Assembly (NCBI RefSeq): GCF_024323335.1
Contig: NC_066581.1
Span: forward strand, 185,086,830-185,150,829
Reading direction: 5' to 3'
DNA from: Lathyrus oleraceus
Lineage: Eukaryota; Streptophyta; Magnoliopsida; Fabales; Fabaceae
Length of the DNA: 64,000 nucleotides
Part shown: one piece after another, positions 36,852 through 49,274 of the stretch
Numbering within the stretch: the stretch's first letter is position 1
Layout of the letters: the number at the start of each line of letters is the position of its first letter
The notes under the pieces: generated by a model
What the model was told of the DNA's origin: nothing
The model's database searches: none
Seen by the model: only the letters and a program-made list of their open reading frames with translations
Program-made: the position numbers and the translations under genes

Positions 36852-37428
36852 ATAATCCCTAAACTCGTTGGGTTCTCTTATCTGTCACTACCCTAATGTG
36901 ACACTTACATTGCATCTAAAAAAAACTTTTAGCATACCTTCAAAATAAAAAATAAAACAAAAAATATTTTTGCATTTTCATGCATTTGCATACATACACA
37001 TACATTTGCATATTCTTTTCGCTTTCGCCCATATCCAACAGCCATCCATCTAGCAAGTCTCCCAATGCTCATAAATGAACTTGCCACATGTCTCAAGAAG
37101 CTATGGAGGGACTCAAGGGGGGCAAGTATCGTTTAAGAGAGAAGATAACCCTTCGCCTTGCAAGCCACCAGCCTATCCAATGCTTTAAATACAGCAAACC
37201 TTGATGATGCATCCGCAACAAGGTCTGCAATAGTATCTACTTTAGCAGCAGCCTCATGCGCTCCATTAATCACAACAAAGGAATGTTGGAAAGAACTTGG
37301 ATCCTATACCAAAGTCTTATGGTTAATTTGCGAAGCCTTTGCTCAGAGGTGCCTTAGTGGAACTACAACCGAACGATCTTCCTCCTCGTCCATATCCTAC
37401 AAGTTATGACGAGAATGCCTGATATGAG
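36852..37428 (+). pseudogene. Ogre leader remnant and degraded gag C-terminus
   Basis: After the solo LTR the Ogre leader continues. The last part (about 37290-37428) translates in one frame, with two stops, to LDPIPKSYG, LLRGALVELQPND and RPYPTSYDENA, the proline-rich segment that precedes the gag zinc finger in Tat/Ogre elements. Most of ORF1 and gag is missing, so there is a large internal deletion. Element B1 is inserted at 37429. No other gene is seen; the 83-codon frame at 37158-37409 is out of frame with the gag match. Confidence 0.6.
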
Positions 37429-40400
37429 TGTAAGACCCCAATTTTGACCCTAAGATCCCTCATGTTATCTCATCATTTGCATTGGCTTTGGGATCACACA
37501 TTGGCATCCTCCTTACCCCTCATTCAATGGGTTTGTATTGGGAGAGATCACCAAACACATTTGTGATTGTATCATACTTTGTTTTTTCTTTGCTTACTAA
37601 CCAAAATACCAAAAATATGTCTATGTATAGCTTTGTTTCTTTTGTAGGTAGTGTGTGGGTCCACCTGTGCCTCACCAAGCTCACATCTATGGTTTTAGAC
37701 CCTCAATGCAAGGGACCAATCAAATAAAGGTTCACAATGGTTCAAAGCATCATATATGGATCCCCGTGTTCATTATTTGTTAATTTGATCAAGAATTCAT
37801 CAAGAGTTTGAACCTTGTTTGCCTTGGAAGCCCTAATTCATCTGGGTATCTTGTGTGCTCTCCTCAGTAAGTTTATTCATCAATTGATCAAAGATATTAT
37901 AGGAAACTTCATTATACATCATCCCAAGCATATATGATTCTCCATAAGCCCCAAAGAGAAAAATAACTTCAAGTTTGTAAGATGGTTCAAAGAGGTTGAC
38001 CAGAGAAAGTCAACTCGTCAAATTTGGGGTTCCCTAGACCCTATCTCCTACAATTTTTGTCATATGAAAATTATTCCAAGAGACATGTTACTCTTTATGA
38101 CATTTCAAACAACTTTCATGTTTACATCAAGAGCTAATTTTGCTTGGGAAGTCATTTTTATGGTGAAATATTATAGGTCATTTTGTCTGTGCCCTAGTTA
38201 GAAGGTCAACTTCCATGAATCATAACTTGCTCAATTTCTATCATATTAAGACCATCCAAGTTTCATGATCAGATTCAATGTGTCTTATCCAACTTTTCTT
38301 CTTTGAGAAATGCCAAATTCAACTTGCAAGGGCATGTTCCAAGAGGAAGTATTATAGGTCATTTTGGGCCATCACCATTGAACAAGTAATTTTCCTCAAC
38401 TTCTAAAATCCATAACTCCCTCATGAAAGATTAAAATGATGTCAAATTTGTTACCAAATTTAATAGGAATGAGAGAGATACAACTTTGGTTAAGAAACCC
38501 TTTTCATTTGAAGCTTATAGAAAAAGTTATTCAAGGTGGAAGAAGTGGTCATTTGATTTTGTCCTTAGAAAAGTTTCAACCATGTTTGATTTCTCCAACT
38601 TCAACCTCAAAATTCATCATGATCCAAGTTCCAAATGAAAAAGTCTTCAACATAAAAGTTGTTCCCCTTCATGTCACCTTTCCAAAAAGTCCAAGATCAC
38701 TTAATTTGGACAAGAATTGAGGGACTTGCGGATGAATTCTTCTCATGGCTTATTTTGGCAACTTTTGAACTCAATTTCCAATTACCATTGCATGGCTTCA
38801 CGATATGATCTCAGCATGGTTTATGCATGAATTTGGACTCAATACAATCATCATTTTAGGCCTAATACATGTCCATGCACCCATGAACATGAACTTACTA
38901 TTTTTGGTTCAAATTTTGAATAGGGTAGAAATCAATTCCTTTGCCTATATAATGAAGTGCATTGCCTCAGATGAAGAGGACCCATTTGCCCAAGCTCTAC
39001 CAAGCAATCCCATAGCCACACTTGAGATAATACCTTAAGGATTTCTTTGAAATCGAGTTCTTGATTCAGCTTCTGTTTGTGAACAAGAACTCCAAGGATT
39101 CACAGTCATTTTCACTTCATTCAACTCCTGCAAGCAAGAGGAAGAAGAACCAATTGGAATTGCATCAAGATTTTCTCTCAAAGCTTCTATCCGAAGGTGG
39201 AAATTCTCAAATTTCAACTCTTAGATTCTCCGTCATTTCTCAACTGTTTTACTTGTTTATTGGTTGTCTGAAGTCCTACCAATGTAGGCAACAAGATTGA
39301 GTTGCTTTGAGGCCAAATCGAAGCAACTCAGATCATGCACCTCAAACTTCAAGTCCATGTATCTTTCAATATACTTAGAATTGGATGAAATTGAGGTCAG
39401 ATTCAAGCTCCTGGGCATTTTTTTTAAAATAGTGTACTCACGTTTTATTTTAATGGTGGTTGGTGGTGGACCAGCCCGGTGAGGTCCACCAGATAATATG
39501 ACCGGAGCCCTAGCTCTGGTGATTTGTTGGAATATTTCCATCCATATGATCTTGCTCCAACGTTTTAATCCTGACCTTCGCTTCTGATTACCACATGTGT
39601 ACACGCGTTGACCGTGGTACATGATGGAGTGTGCGTTGTGGCCATCAAATCTGTGACCTCACTTAATGAGGGAGATCTGATGGCCCTTGTTTTTTTTGTA
39701 TTTTATTTTATTTTTTGATTTTCTATTTAATCCATTTTTTTATTTTATTCATAGAAATTTTATTTTTAATCCAAAAAATATGGGACTTTCACCAAAAATC
39801 TTAAAATATTTTTCTCTTCCATATTTTGAATCAAAATCATTTTTTGGATTAATTTTGATATTTTTCATGAATTAAATGATTTTAGACTTGTTTTAAATAT
39901 TTTAAAATAGTTCTGACTTTCCAAAAATTATAAAAAAATTGTCTAAGGGGCTTTGACCTTGTTTGACTTAGGTTAAATCATTTGGCCATTTATTTGTTGT
40001 TTTGAAGGGATTTGAAGTATTGTCCATTTTAAAATGCATTTTAATTCATTTTTAATTTGATTTTTAACTGAATATTTGTTTAAAAAATTGTGTTGAGCCA
40101 TTTAATTGGTCTTGTGATGTTTGACTTTCTGTTTGGCCTTGGTCATGATTGATTTGACTTTTGTTTGACCAATACTATTGGATTTAAGGGATTGATGAAA
40201 TGTACATTTCATCTCCTAAAATGAATGGATAGTATTAATCAGATGAAATTCCCCCTATGATCAATTTGGGTTTCTATTTCCCCTTTCCTTTTCATCTTCA
40301 TCCCTATTCTTCCCCAATCCATCATTGACCAATGAGTTCTCTTCATGTCTAATGCTAGTTGATTCATTAATGACTTTGTGTCAGATGAATCAACATGGGC

Positions 40401-42211
40401 CTCACTGAGATAGGTCCCTCCCTTTTTATAGTGTGTGGTATGTTTTATGAGTTTGGTTCCTTATACCAAATCTCTAACATGCATTAACACCTATATTTTA
40501 TTGCCCGGTCTTAGATAGTTGTGACTTCTACGTAAGTCCAATTACGATTGCTTAACATAGAGCTAAATTTGTCCCGCAAGGCGTATCATTCTAGTAAGTG
40601 AGATTTTAAGTCTCCCATTCTTCATGGCATTGTGTGAAAACTTGACCTTTTTCCTTTCATTAGAGCTAGTGGCATACTTGTTGATTTATCCAAGTTAGAG
40701 CCTTTCTCATGGACGATATCTTAGTTCATGGATTCATACTTGTGAATGAATGGTTGAGTATTCTCCAAATAATGACTTAAACAAATAAAACTCCTCACTA
40801 ACATTTGACTAACCATTAACTAACTTTTTATTGATGTTATTTTACTTTCAAGTCATTTACTTTTTGCACTTTAAATTTCAGTACCTTTATCATTCATTGC
40901 CATTTACATTTCATGAAACTTGTTTATGTTTCAAATCCTTTTCACTTTGCTCACTTGAGCCATATCTTATGATTAGGTATATTATTTTCTTGTCTTTGTT
41001 CTTGTTTATGGTCTTAGGACCTTAAAACACCTAATAACAACAAAAACCCTAAAAAACATCTTGGTGGATTGTTGGACTTGATCTGAACTTTTGGACTTAG
41101 AAGTAGGCAGCCTCCCTATGCTAAAGGACTTGGCTAATGCCACTACACAAGACTGAGTTATCCTTGATTGTGCTTTCATATGATGCAAGATGTTGAGTGT
41201 CCTTGATTCATCTGATACTTGGTCTTTGTGCTAAATTGTTATGTTATTATTATTGTTTATGTCTGATGTTTGTTCTGAGTTGATCAAGGAATATTTTCAA
41301 CTGATACATTGGAAGACATTGAAGACTGCTAGCTATTGGAGTTTTTGCTTGCATATTATGTCTATCTTTATTTGATGCCTTGGTCTTCATATGGTTTGCT
41401 TGGATATTGCTTATGCTTATTGTCTTCTCAAAAGTCCAAAGGAAAATGGGTTTCTATATGACATTCTTGTTTGTTGGATTGTATCCCATTGGCCAGATCT
41501 TTTCAACTCTTAACTTTTAATTTTTGTCTAGGGTATCCTCTTAATCTCCTCCCAATTCTTAAATTTCAAATTTCTCCTCCTTCTCAAAACCTTCTTTGTC
41601 TGTGTTTTCAACTTAGACATGTTTTAATGATTAGAAACTTTGGCCTTATGCCACTGAATTTTCAAACTTTTTCTTAATCAAAATTGTGAATAAACTTAAC
41701 CATATTGACTTAAATTTCAAAAAGACAAAAAGAACTAATAACCTCATTCTTTTGTGCCTTTTCTTTTAAACTTTTGATTAAAAACAATTCACCAACTTCT
41801 TTGAAATTTTTACCATGAACTACGGGGTTTTGATCCCTCGTTTTTATGTTGGTACATAGGCATAAGACTGAAGGTCTTGTCAAACACAAAATTATAATAA
41901 ATGAATTCTTTTCTCATCATCATATTCAATTTTCAACAAACATCTCTTTCAACTAAAAACACTTACAGACACAAAAGGGCTCCCTATGAGTACCTAGGAC
42001 ACTTTGGGTGCTAATACCTTCCCTCTGTGTAACCAACCCCCTTATCTGTAATCTCTGACATTTTATTAGTTTTGATTTGAAAACTTCTTATCTTTGGGTT
42101 TTTTTCATACTTTTCACTTTTCCTTTGGAAATAATAAAAGTGCGGTGGTGAATATGGTTTTATCGACATCGAGTTTATTCATAGCTCGATGGTCATGAAT
42201 TTACCGCTACA
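37429..42211 (+). repeat. Ogre-type 5' LTR B1 (about 4.8 kb)
   Basis: Starts TGTAAGACCCCAATTTTGACC and ends TTTACCGCTACA, 9 bp before a tRNA-Arg-type primer site. It is homologous but not identical to LTR B2 (56608-61462): shared start, the 'GATTGCTTAACATAG.GCTAAA' block (about 40545, 59855), the GAACTACG(G/A)GGTTTTGATCC block (41818, 61062) and the end CCGCTACA. No gene is present; open frames such as 38436-38720 are LTR sequence. Confidence 0.85.
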
Positions 42212-42220
42212 TGAAGAAAG

Positions 42221-42236
42221 TGGAGACTCTGCTGGG
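42221..42236 (+). other. Primer binding site of element B1, tRNA-Arg type
   Basis: TGGAGACTCTGCTGGG; one change from the Ogre consensus TGGCGACTCTGCTGGG seen at 25735 and 61469. Confidence 0.85.
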
Positions 42237-43996
42237 TAGTAGTCCTCAGTGGGTTTAGCCTACTTTTTTGTGTGCAATATTTTGTTGATACTTGATGTTT
42301 GTTTGTATATATTGTTTGTGTGGTATATTATGTCTGTTGTGCTTGGTGATCTCTGAGTGGTGAGATAAGTTCTAACCCGAACTTGAGTGTAATTAAGATA
42401 GGAGGATGGTATAGTCATGTTTGACTCGTGTGGAGTAGTCCTTAACGAGTTGGGTTGAGACCCATCTACTCAGTGGAGACCCCCTTGGAATTATTGACGT
42501 CACACGACAAAATCGTGGATATGCATTACTTTTTCCGACCTGGGAGTCCGAGAAGCCGAGGACCGTAGAACATTTAACCCAACTTGGCCTATTTAGGATG
42601 TAGTGCAGACACTGTTTAAGTGTAGACTTGATAACAGTTATTATGTCATACTACACTCAGACGAGTTTCTCTTGAGAATGTTAGTTGAGTAGCGCCTAAG
42701 AGGGGGGGTGAATAAGGATCTTTGAAAAGTTTGTAGTATAATGATCACTCAAAGTGATATATCAATTTGCTTGATCTTCTCTTCCAATGAAAAATAATTC
42801 ACAACACAAAGATATTAGATTGCTTAATAATTTTCTATTTTGAATGATATGAATATATGCAGAAAATATCATGAATGAAGGTTTATAACAATAAGTGTGA
42901 ATTCTGAAAATTAAAGATATTGATTGGAAGAGGTGAAATTTGAATCTGAAAGATCATGAATTTATATGCACATAACACCTCAAATGAAACATGGTAATGT
43001 TTTGAAAGAATCATGAACAATCATCAAAGATGAATTGAAAAGATTCCATGAAATGGTTCATGAAGAGGTGTATGAACAGCCACTGATTTTTCAGAAACGC
43101 ACAATGGTAAATCGATTTACATAATGGGTAAATCGATTTCCCTGATAGGTAAATCGATTTACCTAGTTAAAAAACTTAAAATTTTCGCTTCTGGAAAAGT
43201 AATGCTTCAGTGGTAAATTGATTTCCCTAAGTGGTAAATCAATTTACCTAAGTGGAAAAAATAATTTTTGCTTTTAAAAAATATGTAAGCTTCAGTGACA
43301 AATCGATTTCCCTTATTGGTAAATCGATTTACCCAGTTTGAAAATGAGAAAAATGATTCTAAGACATTTTCCATGCACTATGAAAAGTTATGCAATAACC
43401 ATATGAATACTTGAGCATCTAAGACTTTAGTGAAGGTAAGTATTCTCATTATACCTTCTTGAAATGAAAAGCTTAACTTCTTGAATCAAGATGCTTTATC
43501 ATTGAATAAAATCTTTGCCTTCTTGTTGCTTGGAGTTTTGTCTTCATCAAAAGCATTCATCATAGAGAGGATTGACTTCAAAGAGAATACTATGGGTTGA
43601 TGAGTCAGTCATCCTAACCTATAACATCTGATAGATGGGATCACGACTCTAGGAACTTTTTAGAACATGCTCTACAGGTTTTTATCCGTAGTACACTCCT
43701 TTGGGATGGTTCTTAACCCGACTCCATGCTCGTGACTCACAACAAACCCTTTGATTCTCGGTTGATCCGATCAGTCTCATCAATACCAATGGAACTTGGG
43801 TGTTGATAAGGTGAAAACCATAATCCACCGAAATGGATGATTGATCTTGATGACGACTTGATCCATCCCTTGACCTTTGTTTGTGTTTGCCTTGTGTGTG
43901 ATTGTTGCATTCATGCATACATGCGCATCATAACATTCATCACAGAAAAATAAATTTCAAGGAAACTAAGGTCTTGTTTGCAAATATTTTCAGACC
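42237..43996 (+). other. Ogre B1 5' untranslated region
   Basis: Leader between primer site and ORF1, homologous to 61487-61891 (CTTGGTGATCTC, GAACT.GAGTG, AGATAGGAG.ATGG blocks). It is interrupted by a solo LTR at 42679-43582 and resumes with TACTATGGGTTGATGAGTCAG. No gene seen. Confidence 0.75.
42679..43582 (-). mobile_element. Solo LTR of copia-like family with GGTAAATCGATTTACC cluster
   Basis: About 904 bp interrupt the B1 leader. GAGAA occurs on both sides (42674-42678, 43583-43587), consistent with a 5-bp TSD. The left end on + is TGTTAGTTGAGTAGCGCCTAAGAGGGG; the right end is AAGTCAATCC-type on the minus strand, with two extra bases, so the terminus is imperfect. Seven palindromes lie at 43106-43333. 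On the minus strand a TATA-like CATATAAA lies at about 42962-42969. Orientation is inferred from that and is uncertain. Confidence 0.65.
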
Positions 43997-45475
43997 ATGG
44001 ATTATGGACAAAGGAACACTAAAAAGTACAGTTTCAGATGTCCTGATTTGAAAGAGCTAAGGAAGTTGTCATCCTTTGTATTAGATCCTTTGGACTTCAA
44101 GCAACGTCATGGGGAGCTCTTGTCCGTATTATCTACTGATGTGGTTGAAGGACTTCTGAGTGTTTTGGTTCAGTTCTATGACCCACTTTTCGGTGCTTCA
44201 CTTTTCCTGACTATCAACTTGTGCCCATATTAGAGGAGTATGCCCATCTCTTGGGTATGCCCGTGTCTAACAAGGTACCTTTCAGTGGATTGGAGGAGAT
44301 CCCAAGATCTTATGTCATAGTCGAAGCTCTTCATTTGAAGAAATCCGAATTTGATGCTCATTTGGTGAAGAAGGGAGGGATTCTGGGGTTGACTTCTGAG
44401 TTCCTCATTGGGAGAGCTACTGTTTTTTCTCAAGCCAGTAGCATGGATGCTTTTAAAGCTATCTTTGTATTGCTCATCTATGGTCTAGCATTGTTCCCTA
44501 ACATTGACGGTTTTATTGATGTTAACGCCATTAGAATTTTCTTGATTGGGAATCTTGTTCCGACTCTGTTGGGTGACTTGTATTTCTCTTTGCATTTGAT
44601 GAATTCTAAAGGTGGTGAGACTATTATATGACGTGTTCCTCTTCTATACAAGTGGTTTATTTCGCATTTGCCTCATACGCCTGCTTTTTTGGAGAACCAA
44701 CAATGTCTACGGTGGTCTCAGAGACTTATGTCTCTCACTAATGATGATATTGTTTGGTATGATTCTGTATTGAGTAGCTTAGATATTTTATTGACAATTG
44801 TGGTGATTTCTATAACGTTCCTCTCATTGGTATAGAAGGAGGAATCAACTACAACCCAGCATTGGCCCTTCGTCAACTTGGGTTCCCCTTGAGAGATAAG
44901 CCTAATAACATTCAGTTAGAGGGTCTATTCTATCAGGAGGGTAAAAACCCTTAACTTTTGAAGAGTAGGATGGTGCATGCTTGGTACAATATGCATAAGA
45001 AAGGAAGATATGAGCTTGGTCCATGCAGCTCTATAGCTTTGGAAGCTTACACCATTTGGAAGCTTACACCTGCGAAAGACCTATGTATGTGGTTATAGTT
45101 GAGCCATCAACTCTCCCTAACTAGAATGTAGAGGAATTGGAAGACGCACTTGCCAAGATGAAGCAAGAGAGAGACTTGTAGGAAGAGCGGTTCCATGCTT
45201 TGAATCGAAAGCATGAAGAGTTGCAACTTGAGTCGAAAGATAAAGATGCACTTATTGAGATTCTTGAGGATCGTGCAATGAAGAGATAGAGAAATCCAGA
45301 GGATTTATTTTCCTCTAGTATGCCTCAGCTTTCCGGTGCTTGGAAGAAGATTGTTGATCAGCTTGTCCTTGAGAAAGCTCAGATGAAGACATCCTTTGAG
45401 TCAGAGATTCGACGCATTCGACGAAAGTATACTCCCTTGGCCAGTTCAGCTGATGCAGTTGTTAGGGATCCTTAG
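43997..45475 (+). pseudogene. Ogre ORF1 (extra ORF upstream of gag)
   Basis: The leader is followed by ATG at 43997 (MDYGQRNTKKYSF). The first frame (to about 44200) shows LSSFVLDPLDF and VVEGLLSVL; a frameshift leads to 44221-44631 with LEEYAHLLGMPVS, VPFSGLEEIP, HLVKKGGILGL and NIDGFIDVNAIRIF. A stop at 44629-44631 and further frameshifts follow, but the tail stays recognisable: a charged coiled-coil-like part (LEDALAKMKQERD, KHEELQLESKDKD) and LVLEKAQMK. The N-terminal part resembles the plant mobile domain-type fold seen in Ogre ORF1. Its role in the element is unknown. Full length would be about 490 codons. This copy is inactive. Confidence 0.82.
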
Positions 45476-45775
45476 GATGATAGTTTCCTTTTTCTCTTGA
45501 GTTTTGTATTTTGGCTTCTGAAATTGTACTCAGTGTAATCCTTCCAATTTTTATGAATAAGAAGAGATTTTATGGTCAATTGAATTGTTATTATTAGAAA
45601 ATATTTGCAAATGAGACTTCATATGTTCCTTGAAATTAAAAACAATAAAAAACATTGCATTTCATGCATCATTTGCATAACAGGTTTGTTTCGCCAGATG
45701 TCTTATCAGTTCTTCTTTTGTGTATCAGCCAAGTTGACTCATCACTATAACACTTGAGCTAATCAACTGAAAAGA

Positions 45776-47780
45776 ATGGAGCACCTTGAACAAGAGAACA
45801 GAGAGCTGAAGGTTGAAATATCCAGACTCACAGCCTTGATGGAGTTTGTGATAGTTGCTCAAAACTAACTGCCTCCTCCTCCTGCAACTCCTCCTCCTCA
45901 AAGGACTGTCATTTCAGAGATTACTTCATCATCCGTGCTTGCGGTTGCTAGCCAATCTGTTCCTGCTATGTCTGCTAGGTTCCCTTGGTCAATGCCACCC
46001 AACTTTATGCCTGAAGGGTACGCCCCAACATTTGCTTCTGTGTCGGCATCTATCCCAGTCCTGTATGTGCCTCCTCCTATTATGTATACTCTTCCTCGTG
46101 TCGAGGAAACCATTTACCACTTTGAGTCGTCTGAAGGTCCAGATGTTAATGAGAAGATGGATGAGATGAAGGATCAGTTTCTTGAGTTGCGCAAGGAATT
46201 GAAGATCCTGAGAGAAAAGGATTTATTTGGTAAGAGTGTTACCGAGCTGTGTTTAGTTCCCAGTGTCAAGATTCCGGTGAAGTTCAAGGTCCCAGACTTT
46301 GAAAAATATAAAGGGAATACTTTCCCTCTAAGTCATCTTGTCATGTATGCTAGAAATATGTCTACCCAGACCGACAATGATCAACTACTTATTCACTACT
46401 TCCAAGATAATATGATAGGTGGTGCACTTAGATGATACATAGGCTTGGACAGTGCCAGTGTTTGTACTTTTAATGACTTGGGTGAGGCCTTTGTCAAACA
46501 ATACAAGTACAATGTTGATATGGCTCCCGATCGGGATCAGTTGAGGTCGATGTCTCAAAAGGACAAAGAGACATTCAAAGAATATGCTCAAAGATGGAGG
46601 GAGTTAGTTGCTCAGATTAGTCCACCTCTAGAGGAGAAGGAAATGACTAAGATATTCTTGAAGACGCTGAGTTCATTTTACTATAAATGTATGATTGTAA
46701 GTGCCCCTAATTATTTTACCGAGATGGTAATCATGAGGATGAGATTGGAAGAAGGAGTCCGAGAAGGACGATTGTCCAAAGATTAGGCTTCTGCAATCAA
46801 GAAGTATGGTGGTAGCTTCTCCAAGAAAAAGTAAGGAGTAACTAATGCATTATCAGTGGGGAGACAGAGGAGGCCTAATGTGAGGAAGAATTACCAATCC
46901 CGTCAACATCAACATCAAGTATCATCAATAATTCTAGTCTTTACCAACAATTCAACCTCAGTTCCTATTCAGCAACAACAACAACTGCAACAGCATACCT
47001 ACTACAACAACAACAACAAACATCATCTGAATTTCGAGAGGAATAAGGTCTCTTTTGACCTTATTCCTATGACATATGTAGAACTGTACCCGTCCTTGGT
47101 AGTCAAAAATCTTATCCAACCGAGGAATCCTCCACAAATTCTTGAGCCACTGCCATGGTGGTTCAAACCTGATCTTCATTGTGTTTTTCACCAGGGAGCT
47201 CCTGGTCATGATATTGAAAATTGTTATCCCCTGAAATATGAGGTTCAGAAACTACTCAAGAGTGGTATGGTGTCCTTTTAGGACAGAGCGCCAAATGTTA
47301 AAGCCAATTTGTTACCTGCTCACGGCAACACTTCTGTGAACATGGTAGATAGATGTCCTGGGAATTTTAGGGTATTTGACGTGCGTTGTATTTGTAGGTT
47401 CTTGGTGGAGATCACAGAGACTTGTGCCTGGTAAGACATTGTGAACATGACCATGATGGTTGTGTTATTTGCAGCATCAACCCTCGAGGGTGTGTAATTG
47501 TTAAAAGGGATATTCAGAGGTTGATGGATGAGAATTTTATTCAGGTTCAACAATCGAGGTATATGGGAAATGAAGTGAACACCATCGTGTCGGTATTCAG
47601 AACCCCTGAGCGGGTAGTCATTCAATTTGATAGCAGCAACAAGAAAGAAAATAGGTCGATATCGCCGTTGGTTATACGGTTAGCGGCCCCGTCCCCTATT
47701 CATCTGATAAATTTTTATCGTACAAGTATAATGCCACCATGATAGAGAATGGTTAAGAGGTTCCTCTTCCAGTTGTAGAT
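45776..47780 (+). pseudogene. Ogre B1 gag and gag-protease linker
   Basis: ATG at 45776 starts a coiled-coil helix (MEHLEQENRELKVEISRL). A TAA follows (45866-45868), then a proline-rich stretch (45935-46435) with KIPVKFKVPDFEKYKGN and LSHLVMYARNM, then after one stop AFVKQYKYNVDMAPDRDQL and FKEYAQRWRELVAQI, the retrotransposon gag core. A glutamine/asparagine-rich spacer, DLIPMTYVELYPSLV and the zinc finger FHQGAPGHDIENC follow, then the linker ICSINPRGC and IQRLMDENFIQV. At least four stops interrupt it. Gag would form the cytoplasmic particle around genomic RNA. It is the best-preserved Ogre gag in the window. Confidence 0.87.
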
Positions 47781-47783
47781 TCA

Positions 47784-49018
47784 GTGGTAAATATTGCAGA
47801 TTTAGTGAAGGTAACCCGTAGTGGTCATGTGTTCAGCCCAATATTTCCTAAAGTTGTGGAGGATGTTTCCGTGGGTAAGAATGTAGGAGTTCCTACAGTT
47901 GATCCGGTTAGTGCTCCAACTTATCAATCTGGTGAATCCAGCAAGTTAAAGGCTAATGATGATGATGATGAGGTATTGCGCTTGATTAAAAGAAGTGAAT
48001 TTAACATTGTGGAGCAATTGCTCCAAATGCCATCAAAAATTTCTATGTTGCCATTACTAATGAATTCTGAGGCACACATGGAAACTTTGCAGAGGGTATT
48101 GGAACAAGCTTACGTGGAACACAATGTTACTGTGGATCAGTTTGACCATATTGTTGCCAACATCACTTCTTGTAATAACCTGAGCTTTTATGATGAAGAA
48201 CTTCCTGAGGAAGATAGAAATCACAACTTGGCACTCCATATTTCAATGAATTGTAAGGAGGACGCTCTGTCCAATGTGTTGGTTGACATAGGTTCGTCAT
48301 TAAATATGTTGCCAAAGTCAACTCTAGCAAGAATTTCTTATCAAGGCGCCCTGATGAGGTAAAGTGGCATAGTTGTTAAAGCGTTTGACGGTTCTCAAAA
48401 AACTATCACTGGAGAAGTGGACCTTCCGGTTAACATAGGTCCGAGTGATTTTCAAATTACTTTTCAAGTAATGGATATTCACCTGGCCTACACCTTCTTG
48501 TTGGGAAGGCCTTTGATTGATGAAGTTGGTGTCGTAACGTCTACTATACACCAGAAGTTGAAATTTGTGAAGAACGGCAAGCTTGTCGTTGTTGGTGGAG
48601 AGAAAGCGTTGTTGGCAATTTATTTGTCATCCTTTACTTATGTAGATGCTGAAGAAGAAGTTGGGATGCCGTTCCAAGATTTGTCTGTTGCTGATGAATT
48701 AAAGAAGGCTGGGGTACCCATGTCTTCTCTGAAGGATGCCAAAGAGGTTGTTCAGGCTGGTAGCACCGATAGATGAGGTCGCATTGTGGAAGTTATTGAG
48801 AACAAGAATAGAGCACGGTTGGGATTTCAGCAAGGTTCATTCAACTCCAATGTCAAGGTTGTACAAGAATTTTTCCACAATGGAGGGTTCACTCACAAGG
48901 ATGATCAACACTCAGCTGCCATTATTGAAGACGAAGTTTGTGACAAGTTTGTAACACACGGTCAGACTTGCAACAACAAGATTGTAGTTGATGTTCTTGT
49001 TGTTATGCACCGTTCGAA
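47784..49018 (+). pseudogene. Ogre B1 aspartic protease region (DIG motif kept)
   Basis: The frame 47784-48362 carries VTRSGHVFSP, IVEQLLQMPSKISMLPL, VDQFDHIVANI and LVDIGSSLNMLPKSTL. Here the catalytic Asp is present (D-I-G), unlike in element A where it is Asn. A TAA at 48360-48362 interrupts the domain, and the frame 48417-48776 continues with FLLGRPLIDEVG and STIHQKLKFV. After a further stop, 48786-49022 shows a degraded serine/glycine-rich spacer (FHNGGFTH) before a splice donor at 49019. The order and spacing match element A. Confidence 0.85.
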
Positions 49019-49274
49019 GTAAATTTTTTTTATTATTTTAAGAAAAATCCTTCTCCTATGCCTAAGGGAGAAGTCAAATAGTGTTGGGCATTTTCCTTAT
49101 TATCATCAATAAAATACAATTTTATCCATCCACATCTTTGATGTTTATTTTTACTTTTTGCTTTTTCTGAAAATGGCAATCACAAAAAAACTTAAATAAA
49201 TAATAATCTTTCCATCTGCATAATATTTGTTTGCCTCCACTTCTCTAAAATCAAAATATCAAATCATTATGCAG
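49019..49274 (+). other. Putative intron between protease and RT (Ogre B1)
   Basis: Starts GTAAATTTTT, ends CATTATGCAG, 256 bp, AT-rich. It lies at the same place as 4136-4387 in element A (252 bp), with the same AA|GTAA donor context. Confidence 0.72.

Noticed and set aside
37158..37409. 83-codon hypothetical protein
   Set aside because: The gag homology of this segment is in a different frame, so this frame is accidental.
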